A stretch of 64,000 nt of DNA from Amoebidium appalachense (Eukaryota; Ichthyosporea), in contig CAVNZM010000014.1 in assembly GCA_963693365.1 (NCBI GenBank), positions 1,550,001 to 1,614,000 of the forward strand, written 5' to 3'. Positions within the stretch are counted from its first letter, which is position 1, and each line of letters opens with the position of its first letter. This document shows, piece after piece, positions 1 to 54,205 of this stretch. Under the pieces are notes generated by a model. It made no database searches and was not told the DNA's origin. It worked only from the letters and a program-made list of their open reading frames with translations. The position numbers were made by a program, and so were the translations under genes.

Positions 1-1012
1 TGTGGCTTTTTTGAATACGGCCCATTTTTTGTGTGCGAGGATTGACATGAGGGTGCTGTGCACGAGGTCAAGACGCTCCTCGTTGCTCCTGTGTGCACTG
101 GGGTTGGTGCAAGTTAGCAACTGTTAACGTTAGCGTGGTTATGTTTCAACACGGATATATTTGGGCTTGTGCAGTCTAAACGTTTCTAATGTTGTACAAA
201 AAAGGTTTAGTTATGTTCATAGAGCACGTTTTGATGACTTCGAGACCTTTCCACACCAGTCTGCAGAAAACAGTTCAAGTTTTAAAACTAACAAACTTCA
301 GTTCCAATTGTTAACGTTATTGTGTGACTTATGATATGCTATACTATGGCATCATACACACACTACTGCCAGCTGCGAAAAACTAACCCACGCACCAGCA
401 CCGCCTGAACAATGCATGAACCACCACCTGCGTTTCTACTAACGGAAAAAGTTTCAAAGACACACACGTGCACATATGCAACCACTCTCTTTTTCACTTA
501 TTATAGTCCAGTGCTTACCTCTCAGTCCAGTCGCAGAATTCAGCTGCCGTGCGTGGAAACACCACGTCCTTCTTCGCGCCAGCAACCTCTTGTTTCGTAG
601 TGGGTTAAACTTGGAGTCTGGTGCTTTCATCTTGAGCAGTGGTGAATACCTCTTGATTGCCACCTTGTTGTGCCTGTTGGTCGTGTAGGGGGCAGGGGCC
701 CTCGCGCGACGCTGGTCTTGTGCAGAAAACACTGTTGTGGTGGTGTTGCAAGTTGACCTCCATGCGAGTGCCCATGAGTGGTGTTTGTGTGATGCTTGGG
801 CTCTGCACAGTGGACCACGTGTATTCAGAGTGTGTGGGGGTTTGGGCGGCTTGACGTTTCCACGACATCGTTGCAGGACTCGTGGTGCTGGTGTTGGCCA
901 TGGGGCTGGGAGCGCTCATCATCGGACTCATGAGGGATGCATGTCATCATGGGATGAGTGATGTCTGAGAGAATCACGTTTAGAATGGCCATGCTCGGTG
1001 TTGAATGAAGGT

Positions 1013-1330
1013 TTATTTTTGCCTGGGCAGCTCTCTGTGTTGTGTACGGGCTGAAGCGGGGGCGTGGTCGGTTGACCGTGTGGGTGGTGGGCATGGTAAG
1101 ACGATGGTTGCGGTAGGCATCAGTACAAAATCAGTACAAAGAGGCTGTACATGTGTGTTCATGTTGTGCATGCTGGTCATCTGGCTAGACATGAGCTGCT
1201 GGTCAGAAGTGTAGGCCGCGTCTGTTGTGAAATATTGTGTGAAATAGGAAGAGGCAGTGGTGTAGCGAGAGTCCATGAAGGCAAGAACCCCATCGACAAT
1301 ACTCTCAATCTCTTGCATGTGGCACGCCAT
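1013..1330 (-). CDS. Doubtful hypothetical ORF, Met-rich, possibly a first exon
   Basis: I do not recognise this ORF. It reads 105 codons from an ATG in a fair context (gaaaaATGGCG). The first 60 residues look protein-like: MQEIESIVDGVLAFMDSRY, then a Thr/Tyr/Phe-rich stretch, then a Met/His/Asn-rich stretch (SSQMTSMHNMNTH). A possible donor follows at CAT|gtacag, so only the first 60 codons may be exonic. Another minus-strand frame at 605-931 is also Met/Ser/Pro-rich and could hold a later exon, but I found no convincing acceptor. The opposite strand at about 877-970 encodes a short hydrophobic run ending in a stop, which could equally be part of a plus-strand gene. Coding status is uncertain. 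Confidence 0.2.
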   Translation of the reverse strand: MACHMQEIESIVDGVLAFMDSRYTTASSYFTQYFTTDAAYTSDQQLMSSQMTSMHNMNTHVQPLCTDFVLMPTATIVLPCPPPTRSTDHAPASARTQHRELPRQK

Positions 1331-5145
<3,815 letters not shown>

Positions 5146-5151
5146 TTTATT
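5146..5151 (-). terminator. Candidate AATAAA polyadenylation signal of the GH114 gene
   Basis: The minus strand reads AATAAA about 63 nt downstream of the GH114 stop codon at 5214. It is the first such hexamer after the stop. Whether this organism uses AATAAA is unknown. Confidence 0.35.
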
Positions 5152-5213
5152 TCAGAAAAACATGTTCTGCATTAGAACTGCGAGATGTGTCGATATAACC
5201 AGATGCCGGGTTA

Positions 5214-6394
5214 TCAGAAAAAATCATGCGAATCGGCTGCGGATCTCGCCACTTGCGCTTTCGCTACGGGAGGGGCCTGTGCAGGAGCACTAGCGGGTTG
5301 TGCTGGTGGTTGATTTTGATTGGCTATCGGGTTTGCGGGGACAACATTCTGATTGGTGGCTGGGCCCGGCTGTTGCGCAACGGCAGTAGGCTGGGGGGGT
5401 TGCACTGTGGTGGTGGGGGGTGCGGGGGGAACACATCTAGAACAATCCGTCCACATAGTCGAATTCCATTGGGCGGGAACGTAAACTTGCGCGGAGAAAG
5501 CGGCGGCCTGTCGGCACATTTGGCAGAAGGTTGCACCCCCGTCCGGAACCCACAAAAGAGACTCATCAACCTCAAAATCATCCTCCGTATAATTGCAAGT
5601 TGGAGGGACAACGACCCCCCCTGTACTTGTACCAGGTCCCGGGATAAATCCCCCCCCGCGGCCACCTGCCAATGAAAGACCTGGGATATTGCTCTGGGGG
5701 GTGGCCGGCGCTGGAACAGGGGCAGGTGCTGGTACGGGGGCCGGGGCTGGCTGAGCGGATATTTGTGGTTGGACGGCTGGTTGGGGGTTTCCAAATGTAA
5801 TTTGTCGCCGGGTTCGAATTGCTGGAGAAGGGGGGGTTTGGGGGGTCGGAGGTGTTTGGGGGACGGGTGGCTGGGGTGCGGCAGGCGAGGCGGGTGCTGG
5901 AACCGGTTGTTGTGGTTGTTGTGGTTGCTGGGGTGCCTGGGGTTGCTGTGGTGTCTGGGGGGTTGGGGTGGTTTTGGAAGACGAATTCTGCTGTGCGCAT
6001 GCATTCACCAACTGAATGGTTCGGTATTTCGCGCCCAGATTTTCGTTTTTGTACGCGCTGGAAGATGTGGTGTACTGGTGGACGAAAATGGGTTTTTTGG
6101 CGGCAACGAAAGGGGCCATCAATGTCTTGTAGTATTCGTTGAATTCGATCTCTTCCAAAACGGAGAAGTCGAAAAAGGGAGCGAGAACCTGCGGGTGATA
6201 TTTGTCAGCCATAAGCGGAATGGTCAAGGGGGATGATGGTGGAAGGGCAATGGATTTGTATTTAGGCTGGAGCAGTATACCGACATGATCATCAAACACG
6301 AGAAATGACGTTATAATCCCGTAAAAATGTTCAACAAAGGGCGGGAGATCGAACACTTGTCATGTTCTTAGCTCTATAAACACCTCTGCAACAT

Positions 6395-6452
<58 letters not shown>

Positions 6453-8207
6453 ATCCACCCACCCGCACACACATTCTCGTGTGTGACCATACACAGACAC
6501 GCATGCCGCACACACCGTCCTATCATGCCCACATCCACACACACACACCACTAAAGCTAGTTACAAATAGAGACAACCCCACGAAAACACAAAACGAATA
6601 TGGGAATTCTCACCTGTGCCTGCCGTAGATCATTTTTCAGTGCAATAGCCATTCCATTGGAGTGCGCATAGTACGCCAACCACATGTTGTATCCCAACTG
6701 AAACGTGTACATGTCCTGCGTGGCCGGATCGCTCTCGTTGAAGATTGATTGGTTGGCAACGCACGAGTTGTTTGTGACAATCGTGACATTCCTAACTTGA
6801 TATGTAGATGGATAAGCCTGCCAGCAATCCACGTTATCTGGTTCTACAATGTCACATCCACGTTTCTTTGCGTAGTCCAGGCGGTTTGCCATCAGGGGAA
6901 ATAGTTTGTCTTGCTTGCGGATATCCAACCATACTTCGTCGTCCCAGGTGGTCATTGGATTTCCAAACACCTGCACCAAAGAATGAATGAGATATTTGCC
7001 TCAAAAACCAAGCACCATATAAAGATAACGGTGCTTATCCGGACAATGCGGAATAAATGAGCAAAATCCAAGTGTGTATAACATGCAAGGGCACCAGATT
7101 AATGATATCTTCAGCTAATTGTAGTTATCCCTCCCCCCTTGTTTTCTGCCACCATAACGTTTTATTCATTTGGACGAATATTTAACACACCCGCACAAAC
7201 ACACACACGCGCGCGCATGCATGCGCATACACATAAACTCCCCCAACACCTTTCTCCCCCTCCCCTCTCCGGATCCCCCAAACCACCCCCCCCCCCCCCC
7301 CCCCCCCCTCACACACACACCCGTGCAACTTTGGAAGAACTAGCGGGCATTCTCCCCCCCCCCCCCCCCCCTCCCCCTGTGTACCCCTTCCTCCCCCCCG
7401 TCTCCTTGTGATACTCCCCCCCCCCCCCCCCCCCCCCCCCACCCTCTTCCTTTCCCCCTCAAACACCCCTCCATTCCCACCAAAACCTTCACTCAGTCTG
7501 CAGGTACCCAGAGTGCATACCTGTTTCCACGCATCCAGGTTCTGTTGCACATCATCACGCCATAGCTCTGCGCTTCCTGCTGAAAAGTAGCAAGACACCA
7601 ACTTGTTGTTGCTCTTAAGAAGCGCGAACTCTTCATCGCTAGCGTCAAATAAGTCAAGGTTGACGATATCCGAATTTGCAATGGTGACACTGTTCAGAGG
7701 GTATTTCTGGCACATGTTCGCATTGTCGTAGTAGGACGGGCACCACGCCTTATTCATCCAGGTCATGTTTTGTGTGATCACAGGCCAAGGGGGTTTTACA
7801 ACCGGTACAGTGGCATTGGCTGTTCCGTTAACGGCGTTGGGTGCTGTTCCGTTTGTAGCTGGTATTTGTGGACTGGGTGGGTTTGGTTGTGGCGTAATGG
7901 GAGTGGTTGGGTTTGGCTGAGGCTGTGGTGGTGGTTGCGGTGTGGGGGGAGGAGCTACGACAGGTGGTGGAGGTGGGGGAGGTGGTGATGGTTGTGGTGA
8001 TGGTGATGGTGGTTGCGGCTGGGGGCCACCAAAGGAACTCTGAAGAACGTCCTGAAAAGCTTTATTCGCTTGGCGTCTACTTAGTGCGTGATCAGCATCA
8101 GTTTCTGAAAGTTCGGAAATAGGGGCCCCTTGTGCAGGGATTGGAACACTGTGACTGCTAGCTGCAAGAGTAGATATAACAAGCGCTAAACTCTTGTTAA
8201 CGCCCAT
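5214..8207 (-). CDS. Secreted GH114-family glycoside hydrolase (endo-alpha-1,4-polygalactosaminidase-like)
   Basis: Three exons: 8207-7521, 6970-6614, 6188-5214. All introns are phase 0; 672 residues. The N-terminus (MGVNKSLALVISTLAASSHS) looks like a signal peptide and is followed by a Pro/Gln linker to about residue 130. The catalytic barrel follows. Exon 1 has the beta-strand IVNLDLFDASDEE and the family motif CYFSAGSAELWRDD. Exon 2 has WDDEVWLDIRKQ, NRLDYAKKRGCDIVEPDNVD and the LKND strand. Exon 3 has FFDFSVLEEIEFNEY and the strand KPIFVHQY. The Asp of EPDNVD and the Glu of EFNEY match the positions proposed as catalytic in GH114. A second Pro-rich region and a Cys-containing C-terminal module (CNYTEDDFEVDESLLW, FCQMCRQ, TDCSRC) follow. 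The reading frame extends 5' of exon 3, but that part is intron: the acceptor cacccgcag at 6189 restores the domain without a gap. The family cleaves galactosamine-rich polysaccharides; the substrate here is inferred. Confidence 0.9.
6398..6450. repeat. (CA)n microsatellite in GH114 intron 2
   Basis: About 26 CA units inside the intron 6189-6613. On the sense strand of the gene this is a TG repeat. Confidence 0.9.
7240..7480. repeat. C-tract cluster in GH114 intron 1
   Basis: The intron 6971-7520 carries C-tracts (7287-7308, 7356-7372, 7417-7441) separated by short unique stretches and brief CA runs. In this gene the sense strand is therefore G-rich, unlike most introns of the other minus-strand genes in the window. 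Confidence 0.85.
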
Positions 8208-8524
8208 TTTTTTGGCCTAAGTCTATGCACAAGGTGCACACCTTTTTGTGTTGGTTTGTGTTCATAAGAGTAGATTGACGAGTCAATCTCGTTTGTACAT
8301 GAAAGTTTGAAAACATGCAAGAGCGGTCCTACGTCAAAGTGAAGTGCTGAAAAGCGAATCGCATAAAAAACATGAGAAGGCGATTTCAAACGAAGTGAGA
8401 GGTTTATAGAGTGTGAGTGTTTGTGGCAAAGGGCAGAGAATTGTCTGGAATATTCAAATGTGAAGAAAGAGAATTGGTGGTTCATTTGTTTATTTATGTC
8501 ACGAATTTAGCCAGCTTAGGGCCT

Positions 8525-8533
8525 TTATATAGC
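8525..8533 (-). promoter_or_regulatory. Possible TATA box upstream of GH114
   Basis: The minus strand reads TATATAAAG about 320 nt upstream of the GH114 start codon. The distance would need a long 5' UTR. This is a single motif match only. Confidence 0.2.
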
Positions 8534-8798
8534 TACCTCGGGCGCTCAAATGTCTTTGTGATCGACCCCCATGGGCAAGTTCATTCGAGATTATACTGTA
8601 GGCAATTTTTATTAGTTCAATAACATATCACTTACAGAATATATACATCAATTTTTTATCTTGAAAATTTGGAAAATATTCTTATTATCATAATCAAAGA
8701 ACAAAATGAGCAAAAACCTCAGTATATTAGGTACTTATTGAGTTAAGCCTTTAGGTATGTGTTTCGCAAAGAGAAAAGTTTCTTCCTTTAGCGGAGAA

Positions 8799-8824
8799 CC
8801 CCCGCTCGAGGTGATAAGCGGGGG
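8799..8824. other. Perfect short inverted repeat
   Basis: CCCCCGCT and AGCGGGGG form a perfect 8-bp stem around a 10-nt loop. It lies in intergenic DNA with no gene assigned. It could be a hairpin in an unannotated transcript or chance. Confidence 0.4.
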
Positions 8825-8833
8825 GTAGACCCA

Positions 8834-9926
8834 TATGCCTTCAACTGCAAAGAATAGTCCAGTGATAACACTTACAGGTAACATATAACACCAAACCTTA
8901 TCCGTGAATTATCTATATATCTCATACACGTACAGAAAACATATAATACGCTGCATAATACCAGTCTTCAAATCTACATGTAAACACGTGGGATGGCGAA
9001 CGATCACTATTTTGCACTCGTCAGCAAGATTTACCAAAGAATCCAATCAAATAAGCGCATAGCAGGGTCGTTCTTGTTCCCCCTAGACGTGAATTCTAAA
9101 GCACCGTAAGCCGTGGGCCGCGGGATTGTCATGTGAATTACACAAATAAATAAAGCAAGCATTGTCGGGGGAAGCCCACCGATAAAAGTAAAGTCGGGGG
9201 AAAAGACAGGGAAAAAAAGCGAACGAAGGATTTCGGAAATAGAGTCATTGGTTCTTTATTATCTACTATTTCACCAAGAATTGAAGGTGTCAGTTCAAGG
9301 TACATTCCAGGGATAAACTTTTGAGTTCTATTGGTTTCGATGAGGTGGGCAAATAATTTTTGGCCAGCCGAGAGCGCCGCCCGGGCCGGGCACACACGGT
9401 TCAGTACCGTCTGCCTGTGTGTGCACACGTGCATGGGGCAGGACTTGAAAGAGCACAGTCTTGGCGAGTCCTTGGGTCCTAAACTTCGAGTGATTTCCTG
9501 CGAGGTTTTTTTTATTAATCTCGCACAGTGGTGTCTTTGCGTGATTTCATTTGAATCCCGCGCCACATACATGTACCTATGGGTGCATGTAGACATGTAG
9601 ACACATGTGCGCACACGCACACACACGCACATGTCGTCGGCTCGGCGAACTCGATTCTAATTTTGGGCTACGTTTGAATGAAGACAGGAAGATCCCGAGG
9701 TGCTACCTGCAATGCCATATGACGCATGATACTCCTCGTGACATAACTCAATATTGTTGCCGGTCGAAGAAGAATCGGTTACAGTATGTGCAGGATTGTG
9801 ACGGTGCACGGTGCGTCGACTGGGTGTGTGTATCCTCTAGATAGATTTATTAGACTCAATCTTGCACGTGTTGCATGCAAGTGTTTGAAGTGTGTGAGTG
9901 AGCCTCGGTGTGTGTGTGGGTGTGAC

Positions 9927-9993
<67 letters not shown>

Positions 9994-10138
9994 TACTATG
10001 TTTGTAGGTGTGTGTGTGTGTGCCTGGTGTGTTACTGTGTGCACTTGAAGTGCACGTGTGTGCTTATTGTGCACGTGCACACACACGAAAAGTGTACACG
10101 CGCGTGTGAATGTGTGTGTCTTTGTGTGTGAGTGTGAC

Positions 10139-10180
<42 letters not shown>
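8834..10180. other. Intergenic sequence, no gene supported
   Basis: Mostly unique sequence. A minus-strand ORF at 9138-9632 has ordinary composition, but I recognise no family, splice structure or start context. A TG repeat lies at 9930-9991 and another at 10142-10179. Confidence 0.5.
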
Positions 10181-10181
<1 letters not shown>

Positions 10182-10219
10182 ATGTGGACAGGTGAATGCC
10201 ACCGAACCCTGGGGGGAAA

Positions 10220-10258
<39 letters not shown>

Positions 10259-10324
10259 CCCTCGAGGGGAGAATTTGAAAGTTGGGGCACCCACCCACTT
10301 TTAAACATGCGCGTGTGTGATTGT

Positions 10325-10365
<41 letters not shown>

Positions 10366-10438
10366 CGTGCATGTGTGTGTGTGTGGACAGGTGAATTAAA
10401 AATACCCGTGTGCCACCGAATTCGAACCCTGGGGGGAA

Positions 10439-10483
<45 letters not shown>

Positions 10484-10515
10484 CTCCCTCGAGGGGAGAA
10501 AGTTGGGGCACCTAC
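10181..10515. repeat. Two-copy direct duplication built around G-tracts
   Basis: Copy 1 (about 10183-10293) and copy 2 (about 10381-10515) share the same order of segments: gtggacaggtgaat, then gccaccgaa, aaccctggggggaa, a long G-tract, ccctcgaggggagaa and gttggggcacc. Copy 2 has small insertions, and the G-tract lengths differ. A TG repeat precedes each copy, so the unit is about 200 bp. Confidence 0.85.
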
Positions 10516-10927
10516 TGTGTTGGACGGAATAGGATAATTCGATAAGTCAGACATTTTGATGACATCATTGAAGCAGCATGCGCAGAAAATTGTTTTATGG
10601 TCACGTGATATGATATCCCATGGCAAACTGCTGCCAGAGTTTGCTGTACCTCACATATACGCTCCAATCCACTACAAACATGAAAATCAGGAAAAAAGAA
10701 ATGGGGAGAAAAAAACTGGGGGGGGGGGGGGGGGGGGGGATGGAAAGGAAAATGAGAAGAGAAGATACGAAACCCTTTGGTAGGTACTCCTTACACACCA
10801 TGCAGACATGCACGTGCGCATGTACACCAGGGCATAGGGCTTCACTTCTACGGCAGCCAAGCAATATTAACTACGTAAATTCATCTATTCTGTAAATATC
10901 GTTGCGTAAATTGGAATCGTTGTATTC

Positions 10928-10990
10928 ATACACTGCACCACAACACCAACAATTCCATCATACACTGCACCACAACACCAACAATTCCAA
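10928..10990. repeat. Tandem direct repeat, about 32 bp x 2
   Basis: The segment atacactgcaccacaac followed by accaacaattcca occurs twice in immediate succession, apparently without mismatch, in the intergenic DNA downstream of the ferritin gene. Confidence 0.9.
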
Positions 10991-11342
10991 ATCACCGGCT
11001 TTCGGCCCCAGGCCTTAGCAAGCTCATATTTCCTTGCACGAAGAGTAGCAGTGCAGAAAAGTTGAAAAAATTTGAAAATGGAACCCCTGCATGCAAGTAA
11101 TAACAATACTAACCATATATAAAAAAGCATGCAACTGACCATATTTCCTGAACAGTTAGGCTCTTATAGATTTCTTGAAACACTTCATTCCCCCTCTTCG
11201 AAACCAGACTTGGAACATGAAACACTCTTTCTGACCACCCAGCTGCGGCACCGACTCTACAATACATTTGCGCTTGTGCGGGTGTACAAAAAAGAAGTAC
11301 ACAATGTTACCGTTGTTGCGTGTGGTAGAAGTAGAAGTGCAA

Positions 11343-15767
<4,425 letters not shown>

Positions 15768-15935
15768 GGTGGCTGGAGGGAGAAACATGAGATGAGCAAC
15801 AAAGGCAAAGAAGTAGCTAGTTCTGTGCAATTACTTTTATTGTTGGCGGTGGGAGGCCGATTATATTATACCCTTACTCCCAACCCCCTCAACAGTTGAG
15901 ATTACCCCCCCCTCCCCTCCCCACCTCCCCACCTC

Positions 15936-15977
<42 letters not shown>

Positions 15978-16174
15978 AGCACGTATCAAGTACCCTCCAG
16001 CCCCACCTCGGAAACCGAGGCACACACAATGAGAAACACCAAAATACTCATCCCTGCAGTTTGAAGATGGGCTGGGAGAGAAAGCTGTACACCGTACCAC
16101 GGCTGTACGTATGGTGGTGACAGAGAGGTGGGTGGGAATAAGGAAAATGGAGGGAGAGAGGGAGGGGGGGAAAG

Positions 16175-16211
<37 letters not shown>

Positions 16212-16248
16212 GGTGATGTTGGGTAAACAAACGTGTCTGTGTATGTGT

Positions 16249-16279
<31 letters not shown>

Positions 16280-17930
16280 GGGGGGGAGGGATAAGCAACA
16301 TAACATTCAAAGGAAGGTGGAATAAGGCAAAGCAACTAAAATTCCCTTCCAGGTGAATCTCAGCAGATCTGTCAGAAACGCCAGAAGGGTGTGTGTGTGT
16401 CAGAAGTGTGCCACGAATCTGGAGAGAATGCATTCCAAAATGTGTGATGTTAGTTATATTAGTGCCTCTACTCATACCTGAGACAGGAAAGATAAATACG
16501 AGTGAAGTTAGGCTGAGACCAAAATATGCTCTAAATTAGGGCTCGGAAACGCTGATGGTACAGTATAAGTGTCACCCAAGCCTGGAAAAAAAAACAATAG
16601 AAAAAAAAAAAACACGAGCCTTGCCAAAGTGAGCTGCCAAAGTGGTGCTTTGTTTTTGTTTTGCAGATGATGACGTATCGCACCACAGCGGATATATTTT
16701 TAAGTCCAGCCGGCTGTCTGAAAATGTTTGATTGTGTCAATACTATTTGGATAAATGCATCTTATTATATAGAAACAGGATATGATGTTTCTTTGATTAA
16801 TAGATAGGAAATAATTTTTGTACGAAGTAGGCGCTCTGGCTTCTAGAAGCTGAGTCCCGCCATAAGAACTTCAGTGATAAGAAGCAGCGCTTGACTATAC
16901 GGACCGTCAAAGTATATATGCCTTGTATGTGTGAATCATAAAACTACACAGAAAAATATATCATATATTGCCATTATATTGAGTATGTGCCCTGTTTTCC
17001 CAATTGCAAAGGTGCAGTCCGGCGCCGGCACGGGCCACCAAAACTTGAAGGCAAAATCCTCGAGGATTCGTGAGCGAGGGTGAAGCATCTAAACTGAAAA
17101 ATTAAATTACGTCGAATCTTTGGACACAAAGTTTGTGTCAATTTGCTGCAACTGTATTACTATAGAATCATATAGCTGTAGCTGTTTTCTTGTAATTTAT
17201 ACCATATGTTCTTGGTTTTTGCTTTCTATGGCCCATGTTTGACTAGATCAATCATTCCTTGGCAACGAGCCAGATTTGCTTGCTAGATTTCAAAAAAATT
17301 CGTTCCTAGTTGAAATTTAATTGAGAAACTTGCAGATCTTGGGGTCCAATCTATTCATTTGAGGTCAGATATCGATGGGCTATAGTTATGTGGCACACCG
17401 TGGCCCGCCATGGACTCCAGGTTGAGGCTTTTAACGCTTCAATAAATCAAGCACATGGATGATACAAGTTATAAAATGGATTAATATATGCAGCTGACCA
17501 TTATTCTTGTATCTAGCAAGACAGTGTAGAGTAAGTAGGTGTAGTAGGCCATGCATATACACAGTCACGGTCGTGACCATTTGTGTATTATGAACATCTA
17601 CTGCCATTGGCTGCTGAATTGTTGCAGGGTGACCGGTAGCCCCCTAGACCAAACAGCAAGGTAATTCAATCAAAATGTTATTTTACACTCTCTATAACAT
17701 AACTACATTTAAATTTGCTTTTTACATTTAGATTACTGTGTTTATATTTGATCACGGTCACGTTTATCCGGTTGATGGCCCTGCGCTGATGACGCTTTTC
17801 GTGGCGCCGTTGAATGACTTTCATGTGCTTGGCTCCAACACTTACAAATTTAGGGGCCTACTTTAGATAGGTGTTTGGAGTTATAACATGGAAGTAATCA
17901 CGCACTAGTTATTTTAGAAAAGAAGTTAAG
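15768..17930. other. Divergent intergenic region between ferritin (-) and the SLC35A-like gene (+)
   Basis: This 2.16 kb region must hold the upstream control DNA of both genes. 15905-16300 contains CA, G and TG tracts. 16330-17930 is mostly unique and AT-rich. An imperfect palindrome, gtcacggtcgtgac, lies at 17563-17576, with part of it repeated at about 17752-17764 (atcacggtcacg). I saw no clear TATA box or initiator for either gene. Confidence 0.5.
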
Positions 17931-53618
<35,688 letters not shown>

Positions 53619-54168
53619 TTTGCAGGGGTTAGCGGTCTGGTGGGGTAGCATAAAAATGGTAAGCAATATACCTTTTTTCTTTTGTTTGTTCATTTGCTTG
53701 CTGTGCATGTCATACTTCGGATACAAATAGCACAAAAAACACGTGTGTGCTGTGTTGGCAGTGTGTTGTTGAGCAAATAAGATTGGGATCTGAAACACAC
53801 TGCCCGAACGGTAGCTAGATTAGGTTGCACATCAAAGCATCCCTCACACATTAGCCGAACAACGACCCACTCATAAAGCTGTTTGTGTACCCACATAACG
53901 CTAACTCTGTGTGTGTGTGTGTGTGTGTGGGCGGCGGGGGAAGGGGGGGGGGGGGGGGGGGGGGGGGATGGATCGTGACCCTGCCGCTTCTTGTGCTTTG
54001 CCCGAGTGTGTGTGTGTGTGTATGTGCAAGTTTGTGGATTTGCCTGTGAAAGCGGTGAACCTAAGAGTGCAGGAATAGACGGTCTAGAGGTAAAGAATAT
54101 GGCTGCAAAAAGTGTGTGTGTGTGTGTGTGTGTATGTTTGGGGGGGGGAGGGGGTGGGGGGTGGGGGT

Positions 54169-54205
<37 letters not shown>

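Noticed and set aside
6189-6356. Upstream extension of the GH114 exon 3 reading frame (FDLPPFVEHFYGI...)
   Set aside because: The segment interrupts the family alignment, and no acceptor joins it in phase; the acceptor at 6189 gives a gap-free domain.
9138-9632. Minus-strand ORF of 164 codons
   Set aside because: Composition is ordinary, but there is no recognisable domain, no good start context and no supporting splice structure.
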